From the NCBI GenBank assembly GCA_945787595.1, contig CALZJV010000090.1, positions 1 to 33,628 of the forward strand: DNA of 33,628 bases. The letters run 5' to 3'. The translations under genes were made by a program, and so were the position numbers. This DNA is from an uncultured Desulfobacterales bacterium (lineage in GTDB: Bacteria > Desulfobacterota > Desulfobacteria > Desulfobacterales > JAFDCJ01). Below the pieces are notes generated by a model. That model searched no databases, had not been told where the DNA came from, and saw only the letters and a program-made list of their open reading frames with translations. This document shows, piece by piece, positions 16,475 through 24,941 of this stretch (its first letter is position 1; each line of letters opens with the position of its first letter).

Positions 16475-17659
16475 ATGACGAAGCGTCGTTCATCTTCCTA
16501 TGCCATATCTTGGATTCAGCAGCTTTCCAAAATAGACCGTGACGCCTGGGATGCGCTGGCAAAGCCTTTGTCAACACCATTTCTCGAATGGGACTGGCTG
16601 CGCCTCATGGAAACATCTGGCAGCGCCACGGCTAAAACCGGCTGGTTGCCGCATCATCTGACAGTGTGGTCCGCGGGAGATTTAGTAGCCGTGGCCCCCA
16701 TGTATGTCAAGGGCCACAGTGCCGGTGAGTTTGTGTTTGATCACGTGTGGGCAGACGTTGCGGGACGTATGGGAATCAAATATTTTCCCAAGCTGGTGGG
16801 AATGAGTCCGTTTACACCCATGTCCGGTTACCGTTTTTTAATCGCGGCCGATGAAGATGAGCTGGAATTGACAACAATAATGGTCGCTGAAATCGATCGA
16901 TTATGCCGTCACTATAACATATCGGGCAGCAGTTTTCTTTTTGTTGATCCCCGATGGCACCGCGATATGCTCAGCTATGGTTTTTTCGGCTGGCGGCACC
17001 AAAGTTATGCCTGGAAAAATGAAGGGTATAAAACCTTTGAAGATTACCTCTCGATGTTTAATTCAAACCAGCGACGCAATATCAAACAGGAACGCAAAGC
17101 ATTGGAAAAGCAGGGCATTTTTGTAAAAACATTCACTGGCAAGGATATCCCCCGTATTTTTTTTTCTTTGATGTATTCTTATTATGAACGCACCAACGAT
17201 AAATTCGGCCCTTGGGGGTGCAAGTACCTCACCAAACCATTTTTTGAGGGGTTATATCACCACTGCGGCCATCGGTTGCTGTTTGTGGCGGCGTTTGAGA
17301 AAACTGATCCATCCTCCCCTATTGGGCTGTCTCTGCTGGTGACAAAAGGAGATCAATTATATGGTCGGTATTGGGGTTGTGTCAGGCAGGTGAGTTCGCT
17401 TCATTTTAACGCTTGTTATTATACGCCGATTGAGTGGGCCATCGCAAACGGAATTCATCGCTTCGATCCGGGTGCCGGAGGAGCGCACAAGATCCGGCGC
17501 GGCTTTACAGCCGTTTCCAATCATAGCCTGCACCGTTTCTACGATCCCGGCCTGCTGCGAATCATGCAAACCCATATTGACGAAATTAACCGGCTGGAAC
17601 AGGAGCAAATCGACGCGCTTAACCACGAACTGCCATTTGCGCAACATCTAGAAAATTGA
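16475..17659 (+). CDS. COG3146-like (DUF482) acyltransferase-fold protein
   Basis: 394 residues, cytoplasmic, no signal or membrane helix. It matches the family often named peptidogalycan biosynthesis protein or GNAT-like: PFLEWDWLRLMETSGS near the N-terminus, HQSYAWKNEGYKTFEDYL and SNQRRNIKQERK in the middle, and FDPGAGGAHKIRRGF near the C-terminus. The fold is related to FemAB/GNAT transferases; the substrate is not established. It is transcribed alone and converges on the DUF3568 gene. Confidence 0.85.
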   Translation: MTKRRSSSYAISWIQQLSKIDRDAWDALAKPLSTPFLEWDWLRLMETSGSATAKTGWLPHHLTVWSAGDLVAVAPMYVKGHSAGEFVFDHVWADVAGRMGIKYFPKLVGMSPFTPMSGYRFLIAADEDELELTTIMVAEIDRLCRHYNISGSSFLFVDPRWHRDMLSYGFFGWRHQSYAWKNEGYKTFEDYLSMFNSNQRRNIKQERKALEKQGIFVKTFTGKDIPRIFFSLMYSYYERTNDKFGPWGCKYLTKPFFEGLYHHCGHRLLFVAAFEKTDPSSPIGLSLLVTKGDQLYGRYWGCVRQVSSLHFNACYYTPIEWAIANGIHRFDPGAGGAHKIRRGFTAVSNHSLHRFYDPGLLRIMQTHIDEINRLEQEQIDALNHELPFAQHLEN

Positions 17660-17670
17660 TGCCTTCCGGG

Positions 17671-17863
17671 GGTTCAGAGGTTCAGGGTTCAAAAGTTCAA
17701 TGCTTTAAGGATTTTGATTTCCGCTAAAATCTGAAGCAGTTTACGTAAATTATAAAAAAGCAATAACAATAAAATATCAAGGGATGTAGGGTTGTGGCGA
17801 TCGGCACAGCAGTTACCCCGCCAGGTCAAACAAACCAAACCCTGAACTCTGAACGCTGAACCT
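17671..17863. repeat. GTTCAG / CTGAAC arms in a convergent gap
   Basis: Left arm 17671-17700 has GGTTCAG-AGGTTCAG-GGTTCA words. Right arm 17838-17863 has CCTGAACTCTGAACGCTGAA. They can pair around an AT-rich centre. The right arm ends 7 bases before the DUF3568 stop codon. Confidence 0.6.
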
Positions 17864-17870
17864 TCTCATT

Positions 17871-18266
17871 TTACCGTTTGAGTCTTTCTGCGATAAATTC
17901 ATGAAACTGCTGTGACACCTCTCGATTCCAATACCCAAAAACACCGGTTCGTACAGTGACATCCGTCCAATCAACACTTGAGATAGATACACTAATGGTC
18001 TGCGGGGCACCGTTTTTTCTTTTGGTTTGTATGGTTGTCGTCTCACCGTCGGTGGTTTTTTCAAGGATCGGCTGATTGAAGTCAGCTAAAATGCTCAAAC
18101 ATACGTTGAGGGTCTCGTCAAATTTAGCATTGTAGGCTCTATTGAGATCTCCCTTCAGGTAGGTGTATGTTCCAACACCCACCCCGGTTCCGATAATCAC
18201 GGCGGCACAGCTGACCAATAGCCAAACACAGGACATCAGGAGGAGAGCAGCAAATTTTCTAGGCAT
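17871..18266 (-). CDS. DUF3568-family lipoprotein
   Basis: 131 residues. Signal peptide with lipobox LLVSC (Cys20), followed by AAVIIGTGVGVGTYTYLKGD and YNAKFDETLNVCLSIL, the characteristic DUF3568 beginning. A beta-rich remainder ends in HEFIAERLKR. It is presumably anchored in the cell envelope; function is not known for the family. A single gene with its own upstream region. Confidence 0.85.
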   Translation of the reverse strand: MPRKFAALLLMSCVWLLVSCAAVIIGTGVGVGTYTYLKGDLNRAYNAKFDETLNVCLSILADFNQPILEKTTDGETTTIQTKRKNGAPQTISVSISSVDWTDVTVRTGVFGYWNREVSQQFHEFIAERLKR

Positions 18267-18293
18267 TTTTTTCCTTTCTAGTTTAGAGTCCGA

Positions 18294-18343
18294 ATTATAA
18301 AAATATATTAATATATTAGTACCATGGATACCGCAAGTGTCAA
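18294..18343 (-). promoter_or_regulatory. Possible promoter for the DUF3568 lipoprotein
   Basis: On the minus strand TTGACA (18343-18338) is followed after 19 bases by TAATAT (18318-18313), and a perfect TATAAT lies at 18299-18294 without a matching -35. One of the two is probably the -10. Confidence 0.3.
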
Positions 18344-18637
18344 GGGAATTGGTCGGGTAAGAACCGGGAATATTAAGCCCATATGAATTATTTTTGTGTA
18401 GTTAATGGAAAAATCTTATAATGAGAAATTTTTACGATCTTGTGACGGCTCAATATTTTCGATTTCAATTTGAATATTTATGGAGCGCTGTCGATCTAAA
18501 ATAGACAGGGCATAGCGTTTCATTAAATATTCAATTTGAAACCTTCAATTTAGTTTCCGGTTTATCCGGCTTAGGAGTCCTCGAGAAAGCTACATATTTC
18601 ACCGGCCAACAGCGTCATAGAAATCCCAATGCCTTTA

Positions 18638-18666
18638 TTGACACCTTACACGGAAATGCTTACACT
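18638..18666 (+). promoter_or_regulatory. Sigma-70-type promoter for the DUF2333 gene
   Basis: TTGACA at 18638-18643, a 17-base spacer, and TACACT at 18661-18666, which matches TATAAT at 4 of 6 positions. It lies 69 bases before the start codon, with AGAGG closer to the ATG. Confidence 0.5.
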
Positions 18667-18734
18667 TCTTCAAATTTCGCTTACCTCGCTTACCTGTCAA
18701 CACTTGTGAATTCAAAAAGAGGTCGACAAACTTC

Positions 18735-19718
18735 ATGGAAAAGAAACCACAGGAAAAATCGTTACTCCCCAAAATGACGAAATTCGGCAAATGGGTGGTC
18801 TTAATTCTGCTGGCATTTATACTGATCTGGCCTCTTTCGATAGGGTTGTATTGGACGGTTTACAAAGCATATACCATGTTGGATCCGACCCGGTTTCCCG
18901 ATCAGGACCCCAATATCACCGTTCTTCTGCAAGAAACGACTTCGGATTCCACCCCATCTCAAAAAGGCGCCGCGCTTTCCACAGCCATCAGAAATCGGCT
19001 GGAACAGGAGATGAACTCCACCTTCGGCTGGTCTATCAATGATCTGATCATTTCTCCCACAAGCTGGCTTGACAACCGGGCTAACAGGCAGCGCGGAACC
19101 ATCTTTGCCACCCGGATGATGGTCAACTTTTTTTCCACCACTCTGGCCAAATATGGCCAAGTAGATAAGGAAAACGAATATTTAATAGAGGCCCGGGAAA
19201 AGTATTTTGCCTTCACCTCCGACAAATGGTGGTTTCCATCCAGCGAAAGTCAGTATGAAAAGGGCATCTCGCTGCTCAAACAGTACGAGTCTGAACTTCT
19301 CAAGGAAAATTCCAAAGCGGTTTATAATTTACGTACGGATGATATGTACAACATGCTTGATTTTATTATCAGCAAGCAGTTTTTAGATCAGCCGCTGGGG
19401 CTTCTGGTGCAGTCTAATGATGATGTACCCTACACTGAACTGGACGATCGGATTTATTACACCCAGGGCATCATATTGGTGCTCAGGGATGCGTTGCGAA
19501 CTTTTATCCATCTATATCCGGAAGTCGCAGAGAAAGGTGGGGAGGAAAATATCCGCATCGCTTTAAAAGATATGAACCAGGTCTGCACCTTTGATCCATT
19601 GATTGTTTTAAGGGGAGATCATGATTCTATTACGGCCGATCATCGGGGAAAAATGGCCAGATATCTGATTGCCATAAGAGAACGTATTAATGATCTGGCC
19701 CAATCCATCAAGAGCTAG
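18735..19718 (+). CDS. DUF2333-family membrane protein
   Basis: 327 residues. One strong N-terminal membrane helix (about 18-42, VVLILLAFILIWPLSIGLYW), then a soluble, mostly helical domain outside the membrane. LGWS-like STFGWSINDLIISPT and FLDNRANRQRG-like WLDNRANRQRG match what I recall of the DUF2333 family. No known function. A sigma-70-type promoter lies upstream; the gene converges on the hypD-like gene. Confidence 0.85.
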   Translation: MEKKPQEKSLLPKMTKFGKWVVLILLAFILIWPLSIGLYWTVYKAYTMLDPTRFPDQDPNITVLLQETTSDSTPSQKGAALSTAIRNRLEQEMNSTFGWSINDLIISPTSWLDNRANRQRGTIFATRMMVNFFSTTLAKYGQVDKENEYLIEAREKYFAFTSDKWWFPSSESQYEKGISLLKQYESELLKENSKAVYNLRTDDMYNMLDFIISKQFLDQPLGLLVQSNDDVPYTELDDRIYYTQGIILVLRDALRTFIHLYPEVAEKGGEENIRIALKDMNQVCTFDPLIVLRGDHDSITADHRGKMARYLIAIRERINDLAQSIKS

Positions 19719-20004
19719 CCAAACCTATTTGAAATTCCATTCGGCTTTGAATCAACGTTGATCGGTGTTTTGACGCCTCGGGTAATGCGAAAATTCAGGG
19801 GTTCAAGGTTCTGAGTTCAGGGTTCAAAGGTTGTAATCTGTTAGACATCCTCCACTTTATAATACAATACTCAGATTGGCCTCTTTCACCCATTGGGTGA
19901 AAGTACGCATTTCTCCAGTTTGCGGAATCATTGGTATTGATATTGCCGAGTTAACGCTCTATAACCCGGAACCGTGAACGTTGAACCACTCAGCCTAAGT
20001 AATT
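19719..20004. repeat. Convergent gap with GTTCA / TGAAC arms and a perfect 21-base palindrome
   Basis: Left arm 19794-19831 has TTCAGGGGTTCAAGG and GTTCAGGGTTCAAAGG. Right arm 19973-19988 has GTGAACGTTGAACCA. Between them, 19883-19903 is a perfect inverted repeat: CTTTCACCCA, T, TGGGTGAAAG. ATCAACGTTGAT at 19751-19762 is another perfect palindrome. Confidence 0.65.
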
Positions 20005-22365
20005 TCAAAAAGATCCCTGCCCGGTCCGGGCGATAATTTCTTCCTGATGATGTTCGTCCAAATCGATAAAATAGTCGCTGTACCCTGCGACACGAACCAG
20101 CAGATCTCGATAATCATCGGGTGTGGCCTGGGCATTTCGCAGTGTATGTGAATCGATGATATTAAACTGGATGTGATGGCCGTTGAGTCTGAAATAGGCT
20201 CGGATGAGGTGGGCGAGTTTTTCGATACCCCCTTCCCCCTCCAGAACATCGGGTAAAAATCTCTGATTGAGCAGGGTGCCGCCGGACTTGATCTGATCCA
20301 TTTTGCCCAATGATTTTATTACGGCTGTGGGACCTTTGCGATCAGCACCATGCGAGGGGGAGGTGCCGTCAGATATGGGCGTTTCAGCCATTCGGCCGTT
20401 GGCCGAAGCCCCCAGTTTTTTGCCGAAATAAATATGGCAGGTAGTGGACAGCATATTTAAATGATAGGCGGTGTCTTTGGTATTGGGCTTGCCGTCAATT
20501 GCCCCATACAGGGAGTTAAAAACCCGCTGCATAATCCTATCCGCATAGTCGTCATCGTTGCCATAGCAGGGTGTTTTGTTAGAAAGCCGCAGTCGCAGTA
20601 TTTCCTGACCTTTAAAATTTTGGTTCAGCGCGTTCATCAATTGTTCCATGGTGATTTCTTTTTCTTCAAACACGTGTTTTTTTATGGCAGACAGGCTGTC
20701 GGTGATGGTGCCAATGCCACAGCACTGGATGTAATTGGTATTATACCGCGGTCCGGCGTTATAATAATCTTTCCCCTTGGCAATGCAGTCCTTAATTACC
20801 ACTGAAAGGAAAGGTGCGGGCGCATAGGTTGCATACATACGCTCGATATAATTATTGACCCTGATTTTCAAATCCACAATATATTGAAGCTGCCGATCAA
20901 AGGCATTGTATAGCTCATCAAAATTTTTAAACGCCGCGGGATTTCCGGTTCGCGGTCCGATCTCCTGGTTGGTCAACGGATCGATACCATTGTTCAGCGC
21001 CAGCTCAAGGATTTTGGGGACATTGAGATAACCGGTTAAGATATAGGCTTCCTTGCCGAAGCAGCCGGTTTCGATACAACCGCTGCATCCGCCCTGCCGG
21101 GCATCCTCCAGAGCCTTGCCGGTTCGCATCTGCTCCATGATAACCTCATCGGTGTTAAACACCGAAGGGTAGCCGTATCCTTTTCGAATCACCCTGCAGG
21201 CAGCTTTCAGAAACCGGTCGGGTGTTTTGTGACTGATCTGAACGTTGGCCTGGGGTTGGAGGAGATGTATTTCGTCAAGGACTTCCAGCATGATGTAGGA
21301 GACATCATTGACGCCGTCGGCACCATCCCGCGTTAGACCGCCGATGTTGATGTTGGTAAAATCATTGTAAGTTCCGCTTTCCAAGGCGGTGACGCCGACC
21401 TTGGGAGGAGCGGGCTGGTTATTAACCTTGATCCAGAAACACCCAATGAGTTCCTTGGCTCTTTGGCGGTCCAGGGATTGATCTGCCAGCCCCTTTTGAT
21501 AGAAGGGATAAAGATGCTGATCCAGACGTCCCGGGCTCATGGCATCCCATCCGTTTAATTCGGTGATGGTTCCCAGATGAACGAACCAGTAGGTCTGAAT
21601 GGCTTCCCATAAATCCCGCGGTGCAAAGGCCGGCACCCGGCGACAGGTTGCGGCTATCTGCTCGAGTTCTGTTTTTCTTTGGGGATCGGATTCTGCGACC
21701 GCCTTTTTTTCTGCCAGCACGGCATGCCGTTCGGCAAAAATAATGGCGGCATCGCAGGAAATGTCCATGGCTCTCAGCTCTTCGGCTTTATCGGCCGCAT
21801 CGGGATCTTCCAAATAGTCCAGCTCGGCCAGATGTTCGGCAATCTGAGCTTTGAAATCCATTAGGCCCTTTTCATAAATAGCACCGTCCAAGGTGGTGTG
21901 ACCAGGGGCGCGCTGCTCCATAAACTCGGTAAACATTCCGGCTGCATAGGCCGCCTGCCACTGGAGCGGAATATGACTGAATAATCTGTCACGCATGGTT
22001 CGGCCTTTCCAGTAGGGGATGACCTCTTTTTTAAAAAGCTCGATATCTTCATCGGAAACCGCATAACGGGTCATTTTTCTGGACTTTAAAATCTCAAGAT
22101 CCTGCACCGAGTGGCAGTTGAGCTCCGGAAATGTCGGCACCGCTTTGGGATATGGACCCCGTTCCCCAACAATCAGCTCGTCATCGCCGATATAGATGGT
22201 CTTTTTTTGACAAAGATTTTTAAAATTCAACGCCCTGAGCACCGGTATGGAATATTTGCCGTGGTTTTCTTTATAAAACCGGGTCACCAGCACGGCACGC
22301 TCCACCGAGATGCCGGGTTGGGCCTCAAAGCTTTCCTGGCGAAGTTTTGTCATTCTGGGAGTCAA
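20005..22365 (-). CDS. hypD: Glycyl-radical enzyme, probable trans-4-hydroxy-L-proline dehydratase
   Basis: 786 residues, full length. It would remove water from trans-4-hydroxy-L-proline to give pyrroline-5-carboxylate, using a glycyl radical that creates a thiyl radical. Motifs seen: GCSGCIETG with Cys430 and Glu432, and RVAGYSDYF with Gly761. The active-site residues I recall for the Clostridioides difficile HypD structure (Phe152, His160, Asp278, Ser334, Asp339, Phe340, Cys434, Glu436, Tyr450, Thr645, Gly765) all have the same residue here at minus four. Diol and choline lyases usually have GCVEP instead. TTG at 22365 is the likely start: AGGAGG sits 8 bases upstream, overlapping the activase end; ATG 22353 is too far from it. 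No proC is in the window. Confidence 0.8.
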   Translation of the reverse strand: MTPRMTKLRQESFEAQPGISVERAVLVTRFYKENHGKYSIPVLRALNFKNLCQKKTIYIGDDELIVGERGPYPKAVPTFPELNCHSVQDLEILKSRKMTRYAVSDEDIELFKKEVIPYWKGRTMRDRLFSHIPLQWQAAYAAGMFTEFMEQRAPGHTTLDGAIYEKGLMDFKAQIAEHLAELDYLEDPDAADKAEELRAMDISCDAAIIFAERHAVLAEKKAVAESDPQRKTELEQIAATCRRVPAFAPRDLWEAIQTYWFVHLGTITELNGWDAMSPGRLDQHLYPFYQKGLADQSLDRQRAKELIGCFWIKVNNQPAPPKVGVTALESGTYNDFTNINIGGLTRDGADGVNDVSYIMLEVLDEIHLLQPQANVQISHKTPDRFLKAACRVIRKGYGYPSVFNTDEVIMEQMRTGKALEDARQGGCSGCIETGCFGKEAYILTGYLNVPKILELALNNGIDPLTNQEIGPRTGNPAAFKNFDELYNAFDRQLQYIVDLKIRVNNYIERMYATYAPAPFLSVVIKDCIAKGKDYYNAGPRYNTNYIQCCGIGTITDSLSAIKKHVFEEKEITMEQLMNALNQNFKGQEILRLRLSNKTPCYGNDDDYADRIMQRVFNSLYGAIDGKPNTKDTAYHLNMLSTTCHIYFGKKLGASANGRMAETPISDGTSPSHGADRKGPTAVIKSLGKMDQIKSGGTLLNQRFLPDVLEGEGGIEKLAHLIRAYFRLNGHHIQFNIIDSHTLRNAQATPDDYRDLLVRVAGYSDYFIDLDEHHQEEIIARTGQGSF

Positions 22366-22369
22366 TGGT

Positions 22370-23275
22370 TTAACCTCCTATTTTAACTTTTAATTTGTAA
22401 GTCTCCAATCGTCTGGCAACAGATACAAGAAAATCGCGGGTAGGCTTTGCGACCTCTGATGTGTTGAAATTCAAACCCAGATTTTTATACTTGGCGGTTG
22501 CCGAGCAGTGATAGGGCAAAATGTGAATCCGACTGACTCCCGGCAGCGAGGAAATAAATGCGCCGGTCTTATCGATGTTTTCTTGATCGCTGTTAAATCC
22601 GGGGATCATCGGAAAGCGTATGACAATCTCAGCTTCCTGCCGGCTTAAAACTTGTAAATTGGTCAAAATTCTTTCATTAGAAACGCCTGTGAACCTGACG
22701 TGTTTCTCAGAATCCATGTGTTTTAAATCGTATAGAAAAAGATCCGTGCGGGTTGCTGCTTCAAGAAGTGTTTGAGTTTCAGCATACCCGGATGTATCGA
22801 CTGTGCGATGAAGCTCCAGTTTTTTGCAGGCGTCCAGAAGCTCGATCAAAAATGATGGCTGCATCAACGGCTCACCGCCGGATATGGTTATGCCGCCGCG
22901 GGACTCATCATAAAACACGGTGTCCTTGGCAATTTCGGCCACAACTTCATCGACCGACATGGTTTTGCCGATCAGTTCCACAGCATCCGCAGGACATATG
23001 CCGGCACAGGTCCCGCAATATAGGCAGTCGGAAGCTTTCCACTTAAGTCCCTCGGAGGAAATCTCAATAGCTTCTTCGGGGCAAGCATCCGCACATTCCC
23101 GGCAGCCGATACAGCGTTCTGGGCGGTAAAGACGCTGGGTAATAGGCGCGATGCCCTCGGGGTTGTGGCACCACCAGCACGATAACGGGCAACCTTTAAA
23201 AAATATCGTTGTTCGGATACCCGGTCCATCATGGATGGCATATTTTTTTATATCAAAAATTTTACCGGTCTGCAT
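22370..23275 (-). CDS. Glycyl-radical enzyme activase (radical SAM)
   Basis: About 301 residues from the ATG at 23275. It abstracts a hydrogen from the enzyme's glycine using S-adenosylmethionine. The radical SAM motif is CPLSCWWC (Cys29, 33, 36), followed by two ferredoxin-type clusters (CIGCRECADACP and CLYCGTCAGICP) and ISGGEPLMQP. The start is chosen because activases usually begin just before IFDIKKYAIHDGPGIRT. The frame is open upstream to a TTG at 23362 and an ATG at 23314, and no start has a good ribosome-binding site. The gene stops four bases before the enzyme it should activate. Confidence 0.9.
   Translation of the reverse strand: MQTGKIFDIKKYAIHDGPGIRTTIFFKGCPLSCWWCHNPEGIAPITQRLYRPERCIGCRECADACPEEAIEISSEGLKWKASDCLYCGTCAGICPADAVELIGKTMSVDEVVAEIAKDTVFYDESRGGITISGGEPLMQPSFLIELLDACKKLELHRTVDTSGYAETQTLLEAATRTDLFLYDLKHMDSEKHVRFTGVSNERILTNLQVLSRQEAEIVIRFPMIPGFNSDQENIDKTGAFISSLPGVSRIHILPYHCSATAKYKNLGLNFNTSEVAKPTRDFLVSVARRLETYKLKVKIGG
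22374..22379 (-). promoter_or_regulatory. Ribosome-binding site that decides the hypD-like start
   Basis: AGGAGG on the minus strand, encoding the final glycines of the activase at the same time. Its 8-base spacing selects the TTG codon at 22365-22363 over the in-frame ATG at 22353. Confidence 0.7.
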
Positions 23276-23420
23276 ATTATAATCGATATCGATATCAAAT
23301 AGTCGAAACGGCATCGCCACACGATCGGGTCCTATAATCTGAATCAAATTAACCGCTGTCAATTTTATTCTATAAAACTATTTTGATCAACGCTCAATTT
23401 CATGATAGAGACATAAACCA

Positions 23421-23435
23421 TGGTTTGAGAAACCA
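23421..23435. promoter_or_regulatory. Small inverted repeat in the activase / cyclophilin-like divergent gap
   Basis: TGGTTT-GAG-AAACCA, a perfect 6-base inverted repeat about 60 bases before the cyclophilin-like gene. It may be an operator or a chance hairpin. Confidence 0.25.
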
Positions 23436-23493
23436 ATCGTTTGTCGGATTTTTTGAACATTATAGTGTGGTATTGAAAGGAGAGATAAACAGA

Positions 23494-23868
23494 ATGGCAA
23501 AAATTAACATATCTGCAGGAAATATATCCCTTGAAGCCGAGATACTTGATACACCGACAGCAAGCAAGATTCTTGAAGCCCTTCCCTTGGAAAGCTCGGC
23601 CAACGTCTGGGGCGATGAAATCTATTTTGACATACCCCTGAGGCTGGAGCAGGAACCGGATGCCCGCGCAGACGTAGAGGTTGGCGATCTGGCATACTGG
23701 CCGGCCGGCCCGGCGTTTTGTATTTTTTTCGGTCCAACCCCGGTCAGCACGGGCGACCAGCCGCGGGCATACAGCCCCGTGAACGTTTTCGGAAGGGTTC
23801 TGGGAGATGCCAGGCAGTTTAAAGGAATATCAAGCGGTACTGCGGTTATGGTTACAAAAGTTAGCTAG
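23494..23868 (+). CDS. Cyclophilin-like fold protein (COG2164 / DUF369 type)
   Basis: 124 residues from the ATG at 23494, chosen because AAAGGAG lies 11 bases upstream and the homology begins here (MAKINISAGNISLEAEI). Typical features are ALPLESSANVWGDEIYFDIP, DVEVGDLAYWPAGPAFCIFFGPTP and a final VNVFGRV. The family has a cyclophilin-like barrel but, as far as I know, no established isomerase activity. It is divergent from the HypD/activase pair. Upstream in-frame sequence to 23383 has no support as coding. Confidence 0.85.
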   Translation: MAKINISAGNISLEAEILDTPTASKILEALPLESSANVWGDEIYFDIPLRLEQEPDARADVEVGDLAYWPAGPAFCIFFGPTPVSTGDQPRAYSPVNVFGRVLGDARQFKGISSGTAVMVTKVS

Positions 23869-24027
23869 TTTCCATCCATAAATGGTCTTTTTGCCCAATC
23901 TCGGCGTCAATCGGCGCGTTTGTTTGTGCGACGTAGCCAGCTACGTCTCCGCACAAACGATAAAAATCCGTATTTCTGGATTGGAAACACTACTGAGTGC
24001 CCGAACTGATTTTAACCGATTTGTGGA
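23868..24027 (+). repeat. Long palindromic repeat element, copy 1 (before nuoA)
   Basis: The centre is ACGTAG-CCAG-CTACGT (23931-23946). Outward, CGTTTGTTTGTGC pairs with GCACAAACG, and the ends GTTTCCATCCATAAAT and ATTTCTGGATTGGAAAC pair imperfectly. The left arm is about 20 bases longer. A single-copy flank (23989-24027, ending in GATTTTAACCGATTTGTGGA) follows. 23944-24027 recurs inverted at 33525-33628. Confidence 0.8.
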
Positions 24028-24530
24028 CGGGCACTAGCTATATTGTTGATTCTAAAGTCAGTTGGCTGCATGGTTGAATGATAAATTCCAAATGCCTACC
24101 CAGCCATTCAATTTATCAACAAATAATAGCGGTTTTTTTTGAAAAAATCACTGTTTACAGCATTTTATCCTTGCATAAATCGAGATATTCCTGCATAAGT
24201 TTCTAAGCTTTTTCCGAGGCAACGGTTAGAAAAAGTGGCCCCTGAAGGGCAGCAAGCACTCTGATAATTCCAAGCTGCAAATTATTCGTTTCAGGTTTCA
24301 GTCTCCAGCATGTCATTTCCTTGACACCTGACACCTGACACCTGGCGTGATTTACAATATGTTGTCAGATAAAACCCGATAATGCCTATCTGCGTTTTAT
24401 TATCCTGGGGGCCTTTTTTGCAGGCAGCCGGTCAAAGTCGGAAACACATTTTTTGTCATCCGGATTTTCACCTTTAGTTTCAAAATATGTCAGATTCCTT
24501 TCGATTGGGTAAGTCTGAGCGGAGAGGATC
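23869..24530. other. 662-base gap before nuoA, rich in repeats
   Basis: No gene is seen. It holds a long palindromic element (23868-24027), an AGTGCCCG/CGGGCACT inverted repeat (about 23995-24037), a TTGAATG/CATTCAA hairpin near 24074-24110, a GCCC-CTGAA-GGGC hairpin near 24238-24250, three tandem GACACCT units (24323-24343) and an inverted CTGACAACAT element (24352-24368). The nuo promoter should lie here but I could not pick it with confidence. Confidence 0.6.
24327..24368 (-). repeat. CTGACAACAT...CAGGTGTCAG element, copy 2
   Basis: On the minus strand CTGACAACATATTGTAA (24368-24352) is followed by CAGGTGTCAG within three tandem AGGTGTC heptamers. It is the inverted counterpart of 16014-16053. 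Confidence 0.6.
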
Positions 24531-24941
24531 ATGCAACCTATAGTAAACAGCGGATCGTTATCTCCCTGGGAACCCGGCGTTTTTAGTTTGGTCGCATATG
24601 GTCTAATGATCATCGCATTGATTGCCCTGCTTCTATTTATAGCCTCCTGGCTCGGGGAAAAAACGTCAAACAGCGAAAAATCAAGACCCTATGAAAGCGG
24701 CGTCATTCCTACCGGAAACGCGCGTCTGCGGTATCCCGTGCCTTTTTATCTGGTGGCTATCTTTTTTCTGCTGTTTGATGTAGAGGGTGCCTACATTTTT
24801 TCGTGGGCCATTGCCTGGGAAACTCTGGGCTGGGCGGGTTGGCTGCAGATTTCCTTTTTTATTGTGGTGTTGATTCTGGGTCTTGTTTATATCTGGCAAA
24901 AAGGGGGGCTTGAGTGGGGGCCGACGGGCAAAAAAAGTTAA
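24531..24941 (+). CDS. nuoA: NADH-quinone oxidoreductase subunit A
   Basis: 136 residues, an inner-membrane subunit of complex I. Three membrane helices are visible (about 18-42, 71-95, 105-125). The conserved loop [26 protein letters not shown] and [11 protein letters not shown] are intact in order, with the quinone-channel acidic residues (E and D/E). GAGAGGAT lies just upstream. The gene overlaps the nuoBCD start by 28 bases. Confidence 0.93.
   Translation: MQPIVNSGSLSPWEPGVFSLVAYGLMIIALIALLLFIASWLGEKTSNSEKSRPYESGVIPTGNARLRYPVPFYLVAIFFLLFDVEGAYIFSWAIAWETLGWAGWLQISFFIVVLILGLVYIWQKGGLEWGPTGKKS

Larger units (their letters stand above)
18267..18734. other. 468-base divergent gap with a long imperfect palindrome
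   Basis: No gene is seen. 18463-18492 and 18504-18541 form an imperfect inverted repeat: TTTCAATTTGAATATTTA pairs with AAATATTCAATTTGAAA and pairing continues toward GCGCTGTC / GACAGGGC. TTTCCGGTTTATCCGG (18554-18569) repeats 16183-16198. Promoter-like elements face both genes. Confidence 0.6.

Noticed and set aside
24217..24262. A riboswitch-like stretch with a GCCC-CTGAA-GGGC hairpin before nuoA
   Set aside because: Only a short stem is visible and no known riboswitch core could be matched.
24323..24343. Three tandem GACACCT units as a possible CRISPR or iteron array
   Set aside because: Units are 7 bases without spacers; no cas or replication genes are near, so it is a simple local repeat.
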